NCBI RefSeq assembly: GCF_001641265.1
Contig: NW_020167524.1
Coordinates: forward strand, 558,001 to 622,000
Direction of reading: 5' to 3'
Length of the DNA stretch: 64,000 nt
Source of the DNA: Pseudogymnoascus destructans
Lineage: Eukaryota; Ascomycota; Leotiomycetes; Thelebolales; Thelebolaceae
Position numbers and translations under genes: made by a program. The notes under the pieces were generated by a model. That model had not been told where the DNA came from. It did no database searches and saw only the letters and a list, made by a program, of their open reading frames with translations. Of this stretch, positions 18,537 through 27,553 are shown in pieces (position 1 is the first letter of the stretch; each line of letters begins with the position of its first letter).

Positions 18537-20182
18537 ACGTGCATGTATAACAAAAGTGCCAAACAAGCGAAAGTGCCAAAATATCGCGACTACCCCATAA
18601 GAATTGCGATAAATCCACCACAACAATATAAATTAATTAAAACTACTCGGAGTCCTCTTCCTCAGACCTGTCTATTACAATCTGACAACTGCGCGCATTG
18701 TGTCCAGTCTCACCACACTTGCCACAGCGACGTGCATGGGTTTCTTCCCTTGGCTTCCGACCACTACTTGCCCTTATTTCTTGCTCTACTTGCTGCACAA
18801 CGTCCCTATCGTCCTGTAGCTCCTGTGCTACCTGTTGACTAAGTGATCCTCCTTGCTGTAGTCGTGTTTTTTTAGCTCTCCGGCGCTTGCTTAGCACTTC
18901 ATTTGCCTGTCGCAGGTTTTGGTTCTCTGCTTTTAACAATGCTAATTGATGCATTATTTGCGATGCACCCTTTGTAAACTGGTCAACAGCTGCAAAGATT
19001 GAGGTTGGAGAGCTATTTTGATGATGCGCAATTCGGTTTTTAATGAAAGTAGACTGTGATACAGCTTCAGTTGGGTTATTTGGTGTCTGAGAAACCCATG
19101 GTTGAGCGGTGTTTGGGCGAGAGGTTGGAGGTGTTGGCGTCTTAAACCTAAGGTCAAGTGTAGATATTACACTCTCAGGGCTAAATGGAAGAAGCCCAGC
19201 ACCTCGGAACCCTCCCTGAATATTGCTTTCTGTCATTGCAATGTTAAATGCAGCGTGGAAGGCAGGAAAGAAGTCATCCTTAGTAATGTGAATAATATGA
19301 GCCCGCATCATATCTTCAATTTGCTGACCGTAAGCTCTCTTTAATGGGCCAAAACAGCCAACATCAAGTGGTTGGAGTATATGGGAAGAGTGACCAGGCA
19401 TACAAAGCGTAATAATGTTGTGTTCTTTGCAGTACTCCTCAAACTTGTCTGAGTGGTGGCTCTCATGACCATCAAGGACTAACAAGCGATAACCACCAAC
19501 ACTCCGGGGCTTTGTGTGCTTCTCAAAATGCTGAATCCAATCCATACCTCTCTCGTTTGTAGTCCAGCCATTTGCAGTAACAGCGATTACCCAATCTGCT
19601 GGAAATCCACTATTCTCATACCAAGATGCAAGGTGGCTTTTACCTGCCACAATGACAAATGGCAGCACTGCCCAACCTTGAGAACTAATGCCTTGGATTA
19701 CTGTAACCCATTCCCGATTGCCAGGCTGCACCTTTTTTGCCTTTGCCTGCCCATCTGAGCTCGTTACTACCGTTGCGCTTGAGATGGCGCGTCGCGTGTT
19801 GCAAGTAGTCGACTTGCCATATCTTCAACAATAGACAACTGAGGAGGGAACCCTTTAGCAGCTAAGTCAAGTATATACTGAACAAGAACTGATTCCTCTA
19901 GGTTACTTAATTTCCGTAACTTGGCTTGGATATCGCGTCGTGAAGGTACACCTTGTAAACGGTGACGTAGCTTGCGGTGGTCTACGGAATAGATCCTAGC
20001 TGCAACTCGAAGGCGCAAATTTGGGTCGCTTTGCATAGCTTGGATAGCTAGCACTAATTTGCTTTCATCATTTTTATGGCGCATGTTTTGTTGTGGAGGA
20101 ATTTAACATTTAGTTGGGGGGGTTGGTCACCGCATGATTTTGGCACTTTCGCTTGTTTGGCACTTTCGTTATACATGCACGT
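18537..20182 (-). mobile_element. Fot-like transposon copy 2, internally deleted
   Basis: Same TIRs as copy 1 and TA on both sides (18535-18536 and 20183-20184). It is 1646 bp, that is 214 bp shorter than copy 1. It is nearly identical to copy 1 elsewhere and lies in inverted orientation about 4 kb away. It can no longer make transposase but keeps both ends, so it could be moved in trans. Confidence 0.95.
18643..20084 (-). pseudogene. Fot-like transposase, inactivated by a 214-bp deletion
   Basis: The N-terminal part (from 20084, MRHKNDESK) runs to CDAP-equivalent sequence near 19790, then jumps to the sequence encoding SSATVVTSSD. The deletion removes the region containing the first catalytic aspartate (NFDETGF) and shifts the frame, as 214 is not a multiple of three. 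The downstream frame from 19731 still encodes the second and third aspartates and the zinc knuckle. Differences from copy 1 are few (SSHILQ for SFHILQ, DDRD for DERD). Confidence 0.95.
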
Positions 20183-20184
20183 TA

Positions 20185-20606
20185 TATGTTAAGAGTACTA
20201 AGAATACTTACATTCTTCTATTTTTCCTTCATCTTTTTTATTAGTAGGTATAGCTTTATGCTTGCTTTTATAATGAACAATATAATTACTAGTAGATTGC
20301 CCTAGTTTTTGATTTCTCCATAGGTGGCTAATAAAAGTTAATTAGTGGAAGGAACTAAGCCAGAAGGGAAGGGCGAATGGCACCCAGTTGCCTTTTTCAG
20401 CAAATATTAATAAACTATAAAAAGAGAATACTTACTTGCAGAATTTTTGAGAACATATAACAGTAAGTGTCCTAGGTTGATTTTCAATAATTAGAATTAA
20501 CTCTCTAGTAAAAAGTCTTGCTCTAAAGATATAAAGGCTGATTTTCCATTAGAATTTGAAATCCAGGGGTATTTTGATGTAATAAAGACATTTTTAAATA
20601 AAAGTA
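20185..20606 (+). pseudogene. AT-rich stretch with a gypsy RNase H remnant
   Basis: Around 20344-20460 the plus strand reads EWHPVAFFSK, two stops, then TIKREYLLAEFL, resembling the RNase H motif HPVAYFSKK...YE-KELLAI of gypsy elements. The rest is AT-rich and unassigned. It is old and heavily mutated. Confidence 0.5.
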
Positions 20607-20675
20607 TAACGTGCATGTATAACAAAAGTGCCAAACAAGCGAAAGTGCCAAAATCATGAGGTGACCAACTGCCCC

Positions 20676-21254
20676 TGTTACGATGGTCACGGAGGTCAAG
20701 AAGCCAGTCAGGAGAATAATAAGCTAGATTGAATCTAAAGAGAGAAGAAGAAGAAGAAGGAAGGAAGGTGAGGCTATTCCTCGTAATATACAGTTGTCCG
20801 CTTAGCGGTTGTAGCCTTGGTGGCTAAGGCTGCACCCGTAACAACCGTAACAACCATAACAACCGTAACAACCATAACAACCGTAACAACCGTAACAACC
20901 GTAACAACCGTAACAACCGTAACAACCGTAACAACCGTAACAACAACCGTAACAACCGTAACAACCGTAACAACCGTAACAACCGTAACAACCGTAACAA
21001 CCGTAACAACCGTAACAACCGTAACAACCGTAACAACCGTAACAACCGTAACAACCGTAACAACCGTAACAACCGTAACAACCGTAACAACCGTAACAAC
21101 CGTACAACCGTAACAACCATAACAACTGTAATAACCGTAACAACCATAACAACCGTAACAACCATAACAACCGTAACAACCGTAACAACCATAACAACCG
21201 TAACAACCGTAACAACCATAACAACCATAACAACCATAAGCTATAATCGTAACA
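20676..21254 (+). mobile_element. Solo LTR3 containing an expanded minisatellite
   Basis: It begins TGTTACGATGGTCACGG and ends CGTAACA. The first ~155 bp match the LTR at 25182-25357 in reverse orientation. Where that copy ends with CCCTAACAACCCTAACA, this one continues into about 45 copies of a 9-bp unit. The flanks are C-runs inherited from the Fot leader, so a target duplication cannot be judged clearly. Confidence 0.75.
20833..21240 (+). repeat. Minisatellite of 9-bp units (CAACCGTAA), about 45 copies
   Basis: The units read CAACCGTAA with variants CAACCATAA and rare length changes (a CAA insertion near 20940 and a single-base loss near 21104). The 3' part is enriched in the CATAA variant alternating with CGTAA. 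Any translation gives monotonous Thr-Val, Cys-Tyr-Gly or Leu-Leu-Arg repeats and is not a gene. Confidence 0.97.
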
Positions 21255-21290
21255 CCCCCAACTAAATGTTAAATTCCTCCACAACAAAAC

Positions 21291-21902
21291 ATGTGCCATA
21301 AAAATGATGCAAGCAAATTAGTGCTAGCTATCCAAGCTATGCAAAGCGACCCAAATTTGTGCCTTCAAGTTGCAGCTAGGATCTATTCCATAGACCACCG
21401 CAAGCTACGTCACCATTTACAATGTGTACCTTCACAATGTGATATCCAAGCCAACTTACGGAAATTAAGTAACCTAGAGGAATCAGTTCTTGTTCAGTAT
21501 ATACTTGACTTAGCTGCTAAAGGGTTCCCTCCTCAGTTGTCTATTGTTGAAGATATGGCAAATCGACTACTTGCAACATGCGACGCGCCATGCGTCAGGT
21601 CACGTTGGGCTTCAAACTTTGTTAAGCGCCATGTAGAGCTCCGGAAACGCTTCCAGTGAAAATATGATTACCAGAGGGCTAAGTGCGAAGATCCAGAAGT
21701 CATTCATGGCTGGTTTGAGCTTGTATGGAACACAATTCTAAAGTACGGCATTAACAATGCAGATATCTACAACTTTGATGAGACTGGGTTTATGATGGGC
21801 GTCATCTCAAGCACAACGGTAGTAACGAGCTCAGACGGGTGGGCAAAGGCAAAAAGGTGCAGCCTGGCAATTGGGAATGGGTTACAGTAATCCAAGGCAT
21901 TA
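21291..21902 (+). pseudogene. Fot-like transposase copy 3, N-terminal part
   Basis: It starts at an ATG equivalent to that of copy 1 (MCHKNDASKL), and a premature TGA stands at about 21657 after LRKRFQ. The frame continues to NFDETGFMMGV and is truncated by the LTR1 at 21903. A one-base loss near 21855 adds a frameshift. Confidence 0.9.
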
Positions 21903-21988
21903 TGTCATACTGACATTCATTGCACTCAGTTTGCTATAAAACTCAAGAGCAAACTTAGAAATCTCCTCCTCAAACCTACAAGTCACTA

Positions 21989-24094
21989 ATCGTCGTAACC
22001 AACTTTTCGCTTCGCTCAAGGTTGGAGGAAGCGATCCGCGCGCACGAGAAATGGAGGGGAAGCGAAGTGCGCGCACGAGAAAAATTGTAGTCCTAAGTAC
22101 CTCCCTATAGTAAATTGTATGTAAAGGTACAAAATTTCACCATTTTAAAAAATTATCATTTCCTCATTCCCATGATCACTCCCATTCCCGCTCCCATTTC
22201 CACTCCCATTCTCATATTCGCCCTCACTTTCGAGGGTTTCTGGATCAGGAATTGGGACCTCTAATTCCGGAGGAATTGGGAGGTCTAATCCCTGAAGAGT
22301 AGCCAGGCTCTTCTTCCGGAAACGCTCTTCTTTCCGGGCCTTAATTCCAGCCTGGTGGAGCTGCTTCTGGGCCTGGTTTCTAGCCTGGCGAGCCTCCCGG
22401 GCTTCTTTGGCTGCGAGCTTCTGGGCCCGAAGCTCGGCTTTCTGGGCCCGAAGCTCGTGGTCTTCGGCAGCTACGAGCTCACCTCCGTTCTGAAGCCGGG
22501 CCCGGCTTCGGCTCGCCCGCTTCTTCGACTCCTCCACCTGCGGCTGAGCCACCCGTAGGTCAAGTTCTTGGAGCCGGCCTACCGCCATAACCTCTTCAGC
22601 CCCAGTAAGCCAGTTCGTATAGCTTGTACGTGAGGGGCTACTAAAGGCCTCCGGAACCCGGTCTTTCCAGCGCTGTAGCCCCTCTTCAACCCCCCGAAAA
22701 GTGGAGGGTTTAGGGGTAATAGGCCGTATTGGTAAGGTAGGCGTAGGCTCTTCTGTAGGCTGGGTAGTAGGCAGCGAGTATGTACGTAGCTTCGTGAGGG
22801 CTGTATTACAGCTTATTGGCCAGATTCCAGCTTTCCGGAAAGCTGAGAGTATTGTAGACTCCTTAAAAGTCTGTTCCCGGATTTTGGTGAGATCTCTCAT
22901 AAATGAGGGTAGGTCATATGTAACGTCCATATTCCGTATGGCATAGGGCACAGCCTCTCGGTGCCAGTGCTTATATGGCTGGAATATTCCCACATCTAAT
23001 GGCTGTAAAATGTGTGTAAGGTGTGAGGGAAAGGCGAAACTGATGATGTTATATTTGTCTGCTGTAATGATGAAATCATCGCTCGTATGGCTTATATGAG
23101 AATCAAGGAGTAGAACCCTGGGATTCCCATTTGCATATGGAGCTGTATGCACTGCAAAGTGCTCTAGCCACCGTAAGGCAAGCTGGCTATTCGAATAGCC
23201 AGTATCGGAGAGTAATATCAGTTCTTTGCCTTTAAGATTTTCTGGGTACCAAGAATCCATATGGATTTTACCCGGTACAATAAGTACAGGTGGAATTACT
23301 CTTCCTGTTGCAGATACTGTCTCCATAACTGTAATAGATGTACGATTCTCAGGGCTTGGAGTATAGAGTTCTTTTACTGCCTGTGGTACCATAACTCTCT
23401 CACCTCCAGGAATTCCAATCCTAAATCCCGTTTCATCCATATTCCAAATTGACTCCGGTAATATATTGCGATCCCATATAAATTGGAAGTATTTTTCAAA
23501 CCATTCAATAATCTTAGATTCGTCTTGGGCTTTCGTACGCTGCTGTGCAATAGGCTTTGTAGTGATAAAATGGAATTCGAAGCTGATTCTGAATATATTT
23601 AGTAAGCCAGCTCTGTGACGGTGGAGGTAATGGGCTCCGGAGCTGGCAGACTGCAGTAAATAGCATATTCCTATTGGCTCCAAGCCCTAGGTAATATTGC
23701 TCGAGGATCCATTTCTTAAGGGCCTCTGCCTGAGCAGTAGAGAGTACCCTATTCTGCCCCCCTTTACGTTGCTGTGGGTTCTGAATACGGCGCTTGATGC
23801 TTCCTCGTAGAGTTGATTCTGGGACCTTGAAAATACGACTAGCAACACGCCTCGACTCAGAAGGATTTTCTGCGAGCCACTCACGGGCATTTGATATAGG
23901 AGTCCCTTCCATTAAATGAATTACATCAGGTTACAATATAAATTACTATGTACAGCTATGGAAATGGTTTTGTTGAAGAGTAGCGGTGAACAGACGCACG
24001 TTTCTCGTGCGCGTACTTCGCTTCCCCTCCATTTCTCGTGCACGCGGATCGCTTCCTCCAACCTTGAGCGAAGCGAAAAGTTGGTTACGACGAT
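21989..24094 (-). mobile_element. Pogo/Fot1-type DNA transposon (pogo-2), 2106 bp, TIRs and TA duplication
   Basis: Inverted repeats of about 95 bp begin ATCGTCGTAACCAACTTTTC. TA lies on both sides (21987-21988 and 24095-24096). It sits inside an LTR1, and removing it restores the LTR sequence as seen in other copies. The single gene is on the minus strand and has one frame break. Confidence 0.96.
22145..23912 (-). pseudogene. Pogo-type transposase with a single frameshift
   Basis: It starts at 23912 with MEGTPISNAREW. An N-terminal DNA-binding region (ASRIFKVPESTLRGSIKRR) and LTKYIQNQL are followed at about 23580 by an apparent 2-nt deletion relative to pogo-1, after which the frame at 22145-23683 continues EFHFITTKPIAQQRTKAQ. 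The catalytic motifs NMDETGF, LLLDSHISHTSDDF and HILQPLDVG are intact with DD35D spacing. The C-terminus is a charged, Ala/Glu/Lys/Arg-rich coiled coil followed by an acidic tail with GSGNGSGNGSD repeats. Total length without the shift would be about 590 aa. One small lesion makes this the youngest pogo copy here. Confidence 0.92.
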
Positions 24095-24213
24095 TATACA
24101 TATTTTGGCTTATCACACCAACAACAAGAGCAATACTACTCAATGATTGCTACAACCCTCTATGATTTATTACACGTCATTGCTCCTTAGTTACTGGGCC
24201 GATATTACCACAG

Positions 24214-24471
24214 TGTAAGGACACAGGGCACCCAGCTCACAGTAATAGCATATGAGAGTGCGAGTTGGAGGCTAAATGGATGCTATCCTATAGGTCTACT
24301 ACGAAGGATACAAAAAAGATGACGAGGAACCCCATTGGGTCAATTCCCTTAAGTACCCGAAATGGGTCCGAGTCAGCTAACCGGCCCTAACTAGCCCCAC
24401 ATGACCGTAACCCATCTGACTCAGATCCCTTCCGTCACTGAGGGCGGAGGCAGGGCGGAGGCATCCTTACA
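24214..24471 (-). mobile_element. LTR2 copy b, 258 bp
   Basis: It runs from TGTAAGGACACAGGGC to GCATCCTTACA. On its right a run equivalent to a minus-strand polypurine tract (CTACCCCCCCTCTTAAGAG) marks it as the 3' LTR of a minus-strand element. It abuts and truncates LTR1 copy E. Confidence 0.85.
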
Positions 24472-25070
24472 CTACCCCCCCTCTTAAGAGAGTGTTTTGT
24501 TCACGAAACACGCTGTGAGAATCATTTCCGCAACATCTCCGAATGGTATCCGTGAAAAGAGCGTTCTATATTGGCGGGAATTCTGTTTGTAATTGCATCT
24601 GTAAGAACCCTTTTATGTGCCGTGTCGGGAAGGTGCATTGTATGTCATGCTAGAGTTGTGCTGTATTGACTCCGTTTAGTGTGTGAAACCAGAGTTTGTT
24701 TTGTTAGCTCTGGGTTACATTCCTGGTGGTCCGAGTGGACTCCGAATCGCATCCGCGAAGCGTTCGGGTTGAACTGTCCTACTTATGAAAGGAGAAGTGG
24801 CTGCACTAACCCGATTCAGAGTTCATTGTTGTAAGTCAGAGTATGAGTATGCCGCTGCACCCACTTCTTCTTGTTGTCTTCAACAACAACGCCAGCGACT
24901 ACCCATCCGAGAACAGTAAGTGACCCCTCCTTGTGGATTGTGTGGCGGTGTGCTAATAAATTGGATAGAATATTTCCAATCCATGAGAACGAGTAGGTGA
25001 TGGGGACGCGTTGGCACATGGGTAATAACATGTGCTGGGGTGACGGGATTCACAGAATTCCAACTTGACG
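24472..25070. mobile_element. Decayed internal sequence and 5' flank of the duplicated Cys gene
   Basis: 24472-24838 is the tail of an LTR2 element; its distal part (24781-24835) recurs at 6996-7055. From about 24880 the sequence matches 26028-26230, including an intron-like GTAAGT...CTAATAAATTGGATAG unit, so it is the 5' flank of the duplicated gene fragment at 25071. Confidence 0.5.
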
Positions 25071-25150
25071 ATGCCGATTCCAACTTCCGCGGGAGCTTTG
25101 TCGGAGGCGTTCTGTGTCCTCTGCCTGCGCTGCTTTTGGGCCAAAGCTCA
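25071..25150 (+). pseudogene. 5' fragment of a duplicated cysteine-rich gene
   Basis: ATG at 25071 opens MPIPTSAGALSEAFCVLCLR then CFWAKAH, matching MPVPPPAGALSVAFRVLCLR in the gene at 26231. Similarity ends at about 25150 and an LTR3 begins at 25182. The second half, including exon 2, is missing. Confidence 0.75.
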
Positions 25151-25181
25151 TTGTTACGATTACAGCTCACAGCTCACAGCT

Positions 25182-25357
25182 TGTTAGGGTTGTTAGGGTT
25201 GTAGCCTTAGCCACCAAGGTTACAACCGCTAAGCAGACAACTGTATGTTATGAGGAATAGCCTCACCTTCCTTCCTTCTTCTTCTTCTTCTCTCTTTAGA
25301 TTCAATCTAGATTACTTTTCCTGGACTGGCATCATGACCTCTATGACCATCGTAACA
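25182..25357 (+). mobile_element. LTR3 copy b, 176 bp
   Basis: It begins TGTTAGGGTTGTTAGGGTTG and ends CCATCGTAACA, with TG...CA ends, and matches the first part of 20676-21254 in reverse orientation. The inner region holds a (CTT)n tract. No flanking duplication is seen. Its 3' neighbour is leader-like sequence related to the GypsyA leader, so it may be a 5' LTR of a truncated element. Confidence 0.7.
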
Positions 25358-26099
25358 TAAGATTGAATCTCATTTCTTTATTAGCTCATCCTGAGCAAGA
25401 AAAAGAAACTAGAAACCAGCACAAACCTTTGAGCAACAGAACCCTCAAACCAGAAACCAGCACAAACCTTTGAGCAACAGAACCTCCAGAACCAGAAATC
25501 TAAACTCAGACCAACCAGAGCTACACATTGAACCAGAACCAGAACCAGAACACCAGAACATCAAATCCAGAAACCACAAGTCAACTCAATACCACACTCA
25601 AGCATCAGAACCCAGAACATTATATCAGCAGAATTAGACCTTTCCGTGATGCTCCCTCAACAAGGATATAACCGTGACGGAAGTGCGCTCCTCTTGAGTG
25701 GCTCATACGGCCGACAACTGCATAATAGGGCCTTCACCACATACGTGTCTAGTTCCTGATACCAACAAAGTCAGAAGAAGATCCTGACCTCGACAATTCC
25801 AAGGACAAGAAGCGAAGCCTACTATAATGGCACGCGATGCACAAGGACATGTCATCCGTGACAGGAGTCAAGATCAAGGACAAGAAACCCAATCTACTAC
25901 AAGCAATGAGGACTGCTTAGAAAGCCACACCTACAATAGAAGGGAAACACTACTCGACGATCCAGAACGCCAAGCTACCCTTTGCATTTGGGAGCTTAAA
26001 GACCTCTTTTCCTCCTCTTATTTCAATTTCAACAACAACAGCAACTGCGAGCGACCACCATCTGAGGACTGTAAGTGTTCCGTCCTCATCCGTTTGTGA
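25358..26099 (+). mobile_element. Retroelement leader and possible gag start
   Basis: It contains imperfect repeats (AACCAGCACAAACCTTTGAG twice) and a segment at about 25640-25770 that is the reverse complement of 33446-33582, the leader of GypsyA. A plus-strand frame from ATG 25827 (MARDAQGHVIRDRSQ) to 26099 is polar and unrecognised. It could be a degraded gag start or part of the transcript of the next gene, whose apparent 5' intron starts at 26071. Confidence 0.4.
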
Positions 26100-26230
26100 G
26101 CAGGGTACTAACAATTGTGTAGTGACAATTATCATCCAACCAACGAGTACATGATGGGAACGCGTTGGCACGCGGGGGGGAATGCATATTTGTGCTGGGC
26201 TAACAGGATCCCAGATCACACTTCTCGAAG

Positions 26231-26716
26231 ATGCCGGTTCCACCTCCAGCCGGAGCCCTGTCAGTCGCTTTCCGTGTGCTCTGTCTGCGCTGCCTTCGGG
26301 CCAAAGCTCGAGGAGTCCAGGCGCACGCCTGCGTCTGGTCTTCTTCATCGTCAAAGTGCGAGTACTGCACGGCGCAGCACTCTCCCTGTGTCTCAGTGTG
26401 TTTCCTTGTGGTGTTCGGTTGGTTGGTTGGCTGTTGCTAACCGTTTGGTGGATAGCTGCCCTGGTCCCTCGACAAGGAGTACCGAGCCCTCCTCGCTGCT
26501 GAAGCAGCCCTCCCTGTCGTCGCCGCTGACATCGTCGCTGCTGCTGCGGATGCAAATCGGGTGGCCCTTGTGGCCGCCCAGAGTGTTCCGAAGTTCCACT
26601 CTGCGGCAGAGCGAGACTCCTACGAGGAGGCTCGCGCCACGCGCGCTGCCATCGAGGAGGGGTTCGCCATGAGCATGCCCCTTCCCCCGTGCTGTTTTAG
26701 TGCTGACTCGGTGTAG
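26231..26716 (+). CDS. Small six-cysteine protein of unknown function, two exons
   Basis: Model join(26231..26395,26456..26716), 141 aa. The 60-nt intron has donor GTGTGT, branch site GCTAAC and acceptor TAG and keeps phase. Exon 1 encodes LCLRCLRAKARG, then HACVWSSSSSKCEYCTAQHS and PC: a CX2C, a single Cys, then CX2C and a final Cys. This resembles the six-cysteine layout of small fungal domains such as DUF3716 (tentative). Exon 2 is helical and Ala-rich (LDKEYRALLAAEAALPVVAA, then SAAERDSYEEARATRAAIEE). An upstream intron-like unit at 26071-26122 may lie in the 5' UTR. A duplicated 5' part lies at 25071. Genes of this type are often found among fungal repeats; whether it belongs to a transposon or was captured is open. 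Confidence 0.6.
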
Positions 26717-26883
26717 CAAATCCAGTCGTCTCTGCATCGTCTTCGGAGGGGTCTTCGCGTGGGTTCGCTTCGACCCTTCGTCTCTCATGGTGGTAGCCGC
26801 TTGATGCGATGCTGGTGAGACGTTTGGGAAGGGTGGCTCTCGGAAGAGTTGCGGTGGTGAGTCTGCCCTGGCTTAGAGCTTAA

Positions 26884-27212
26884 TTAGTTTAGGGTCGTAG
26901 GTAGCAAAGACTCTGTTTTTCCTGCTTGGTCGTCCCTTCCGTGATCGTAGCCTGGCTCTCCCCTCTCCCATTCCGTAACCCATCTAGGTAAGTCTCGCGG
27001 TGGTCCTGGTAGTTCTGGGTGTTCCGTGTAAAACTCTCTGAGTTTATGAGGAGAGTTCCTGAAGTTCATGGCTAGATACCACTCTGGGTCCGGATCGTAT
27101 CCTACCCAGCTAACCTGGTATTGTAGTTGCTTCCGTGGGATCCTCACAGCTAGGATCCTTTCCACTTGCCATTCCTCTTGTCCGTTTATCATTGTACTAC
27201 TAGGCTCAGGCG
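26884..27212 (-). pseudogene. GypsyB chromodomain fragment
   Basis: The minus strand reads NGQEEWQVERILAVRIPRKQ then LQYQVSWVGYDPDPEWYLAM and FRNSPHKLREFYTEHPELPG, a chromodomain matching the end of the GypsyB polyprotein at 41225-41369. It is not attached to integrase. Its 3' flank (about 26740-26880) matches 42480-42612, confirming a common parent. Confidence 0.88.
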
Positions 27213-27217
27213 GTTCT

Positions 27218-27475
27218 TGTCACGGTTCACCAAGGCATAGGGCGCCAGTTGGGTATTATGAATTAAACTCAATCTAGAGAAGAAAGGAAAGAGAAGAGGA
27301 GCACTCGAGCAGTGGCTCGATCTATATACAGCTATGTTGTTGTGGAGTGAATTCTCTTTAGCGAGACCAGTTCTGAGAATTCACTTCACAACTGAAAACT
27401 TCGCTCCAACCCCAGAAAGCTCCCCACACCCCTGAACCCCCACTCGAGCTGCAAGGCGCACTTGATATCGTAACA
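27218..27475 (-). mobile_element. LTR-A: 3' LTR of GypsyA, 258 bp
   Basis: On the minus strand it begins TGTTACGATATCAAGTGCG directly after a polypurine run (GGGGGGGGGTAG) and ends GAACCGTGACA. TATATAGATCG lies in its centre and may be a TATA element. The 5' LTR of the element is missing. Confidence 0.8.
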
Positions 27476-27553
27476 CTACCCCCCCCCTACTCCAGAGTTG
27501 ATCTCCTGATCAAGAAATCCCATTTTCAAAAAAAAAACAATTGTCTCCAGCTC

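Larger units (their letters stand above)
20609..21902 (+). mobile_element. Fot-like transposon copy 3, mutated and truncated, carrying nested LTRs
   Basis: The left TIR (ACGTGCATGTATAAC) starts after TA at 20607-20608. An LTR3 (20676-21254) interrupts the leader, the transposase part follows from 21291, and the element is broken at 21902 by an LTR1. The right end was not found. Compared with copy 1 it has many transitions, mostly at CG dinucleotides. Confidence 0.88.
21903..24212 (+). mobile_element. LTR1 (copy E), interrupted by pogo-2 and truncated by LTR2
   Basis: The LTR start TGTCATACTGACATTC is at 21903. It runs to 21986, is interrupted by the transposon at 21989-24094, resumes at 24097 and stops at about 24212 (GATATTACCACA) where an LTR2 begins. 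About 195 bp of the 935-bp LTR remain, which match the plus-oriented copies at 32078 and 41437. Confidence 0.9.

Noticed and set aside
20833..21240. CRISPR-like regular repeat spacing
   Set aside because: The units are contiguous 9-mers without spacers; this is a eukaryotic minisatellite.
20802..21299. Long open frames encoding Cys-Tyr-Gly, Thr-Val and Leu-Leu-Arg repeats
   Set aside because: They are translations of the 9-bp minisatellite, open in several frames on both strands only because the unit lacks stops.
25950..26788. Minus-strand open frames of 131-201 codons
   Set aside because: Antisense to the two-exon cysteine-rich gene; the plus-strand model has consensus splice sites and a branch point and they do not.
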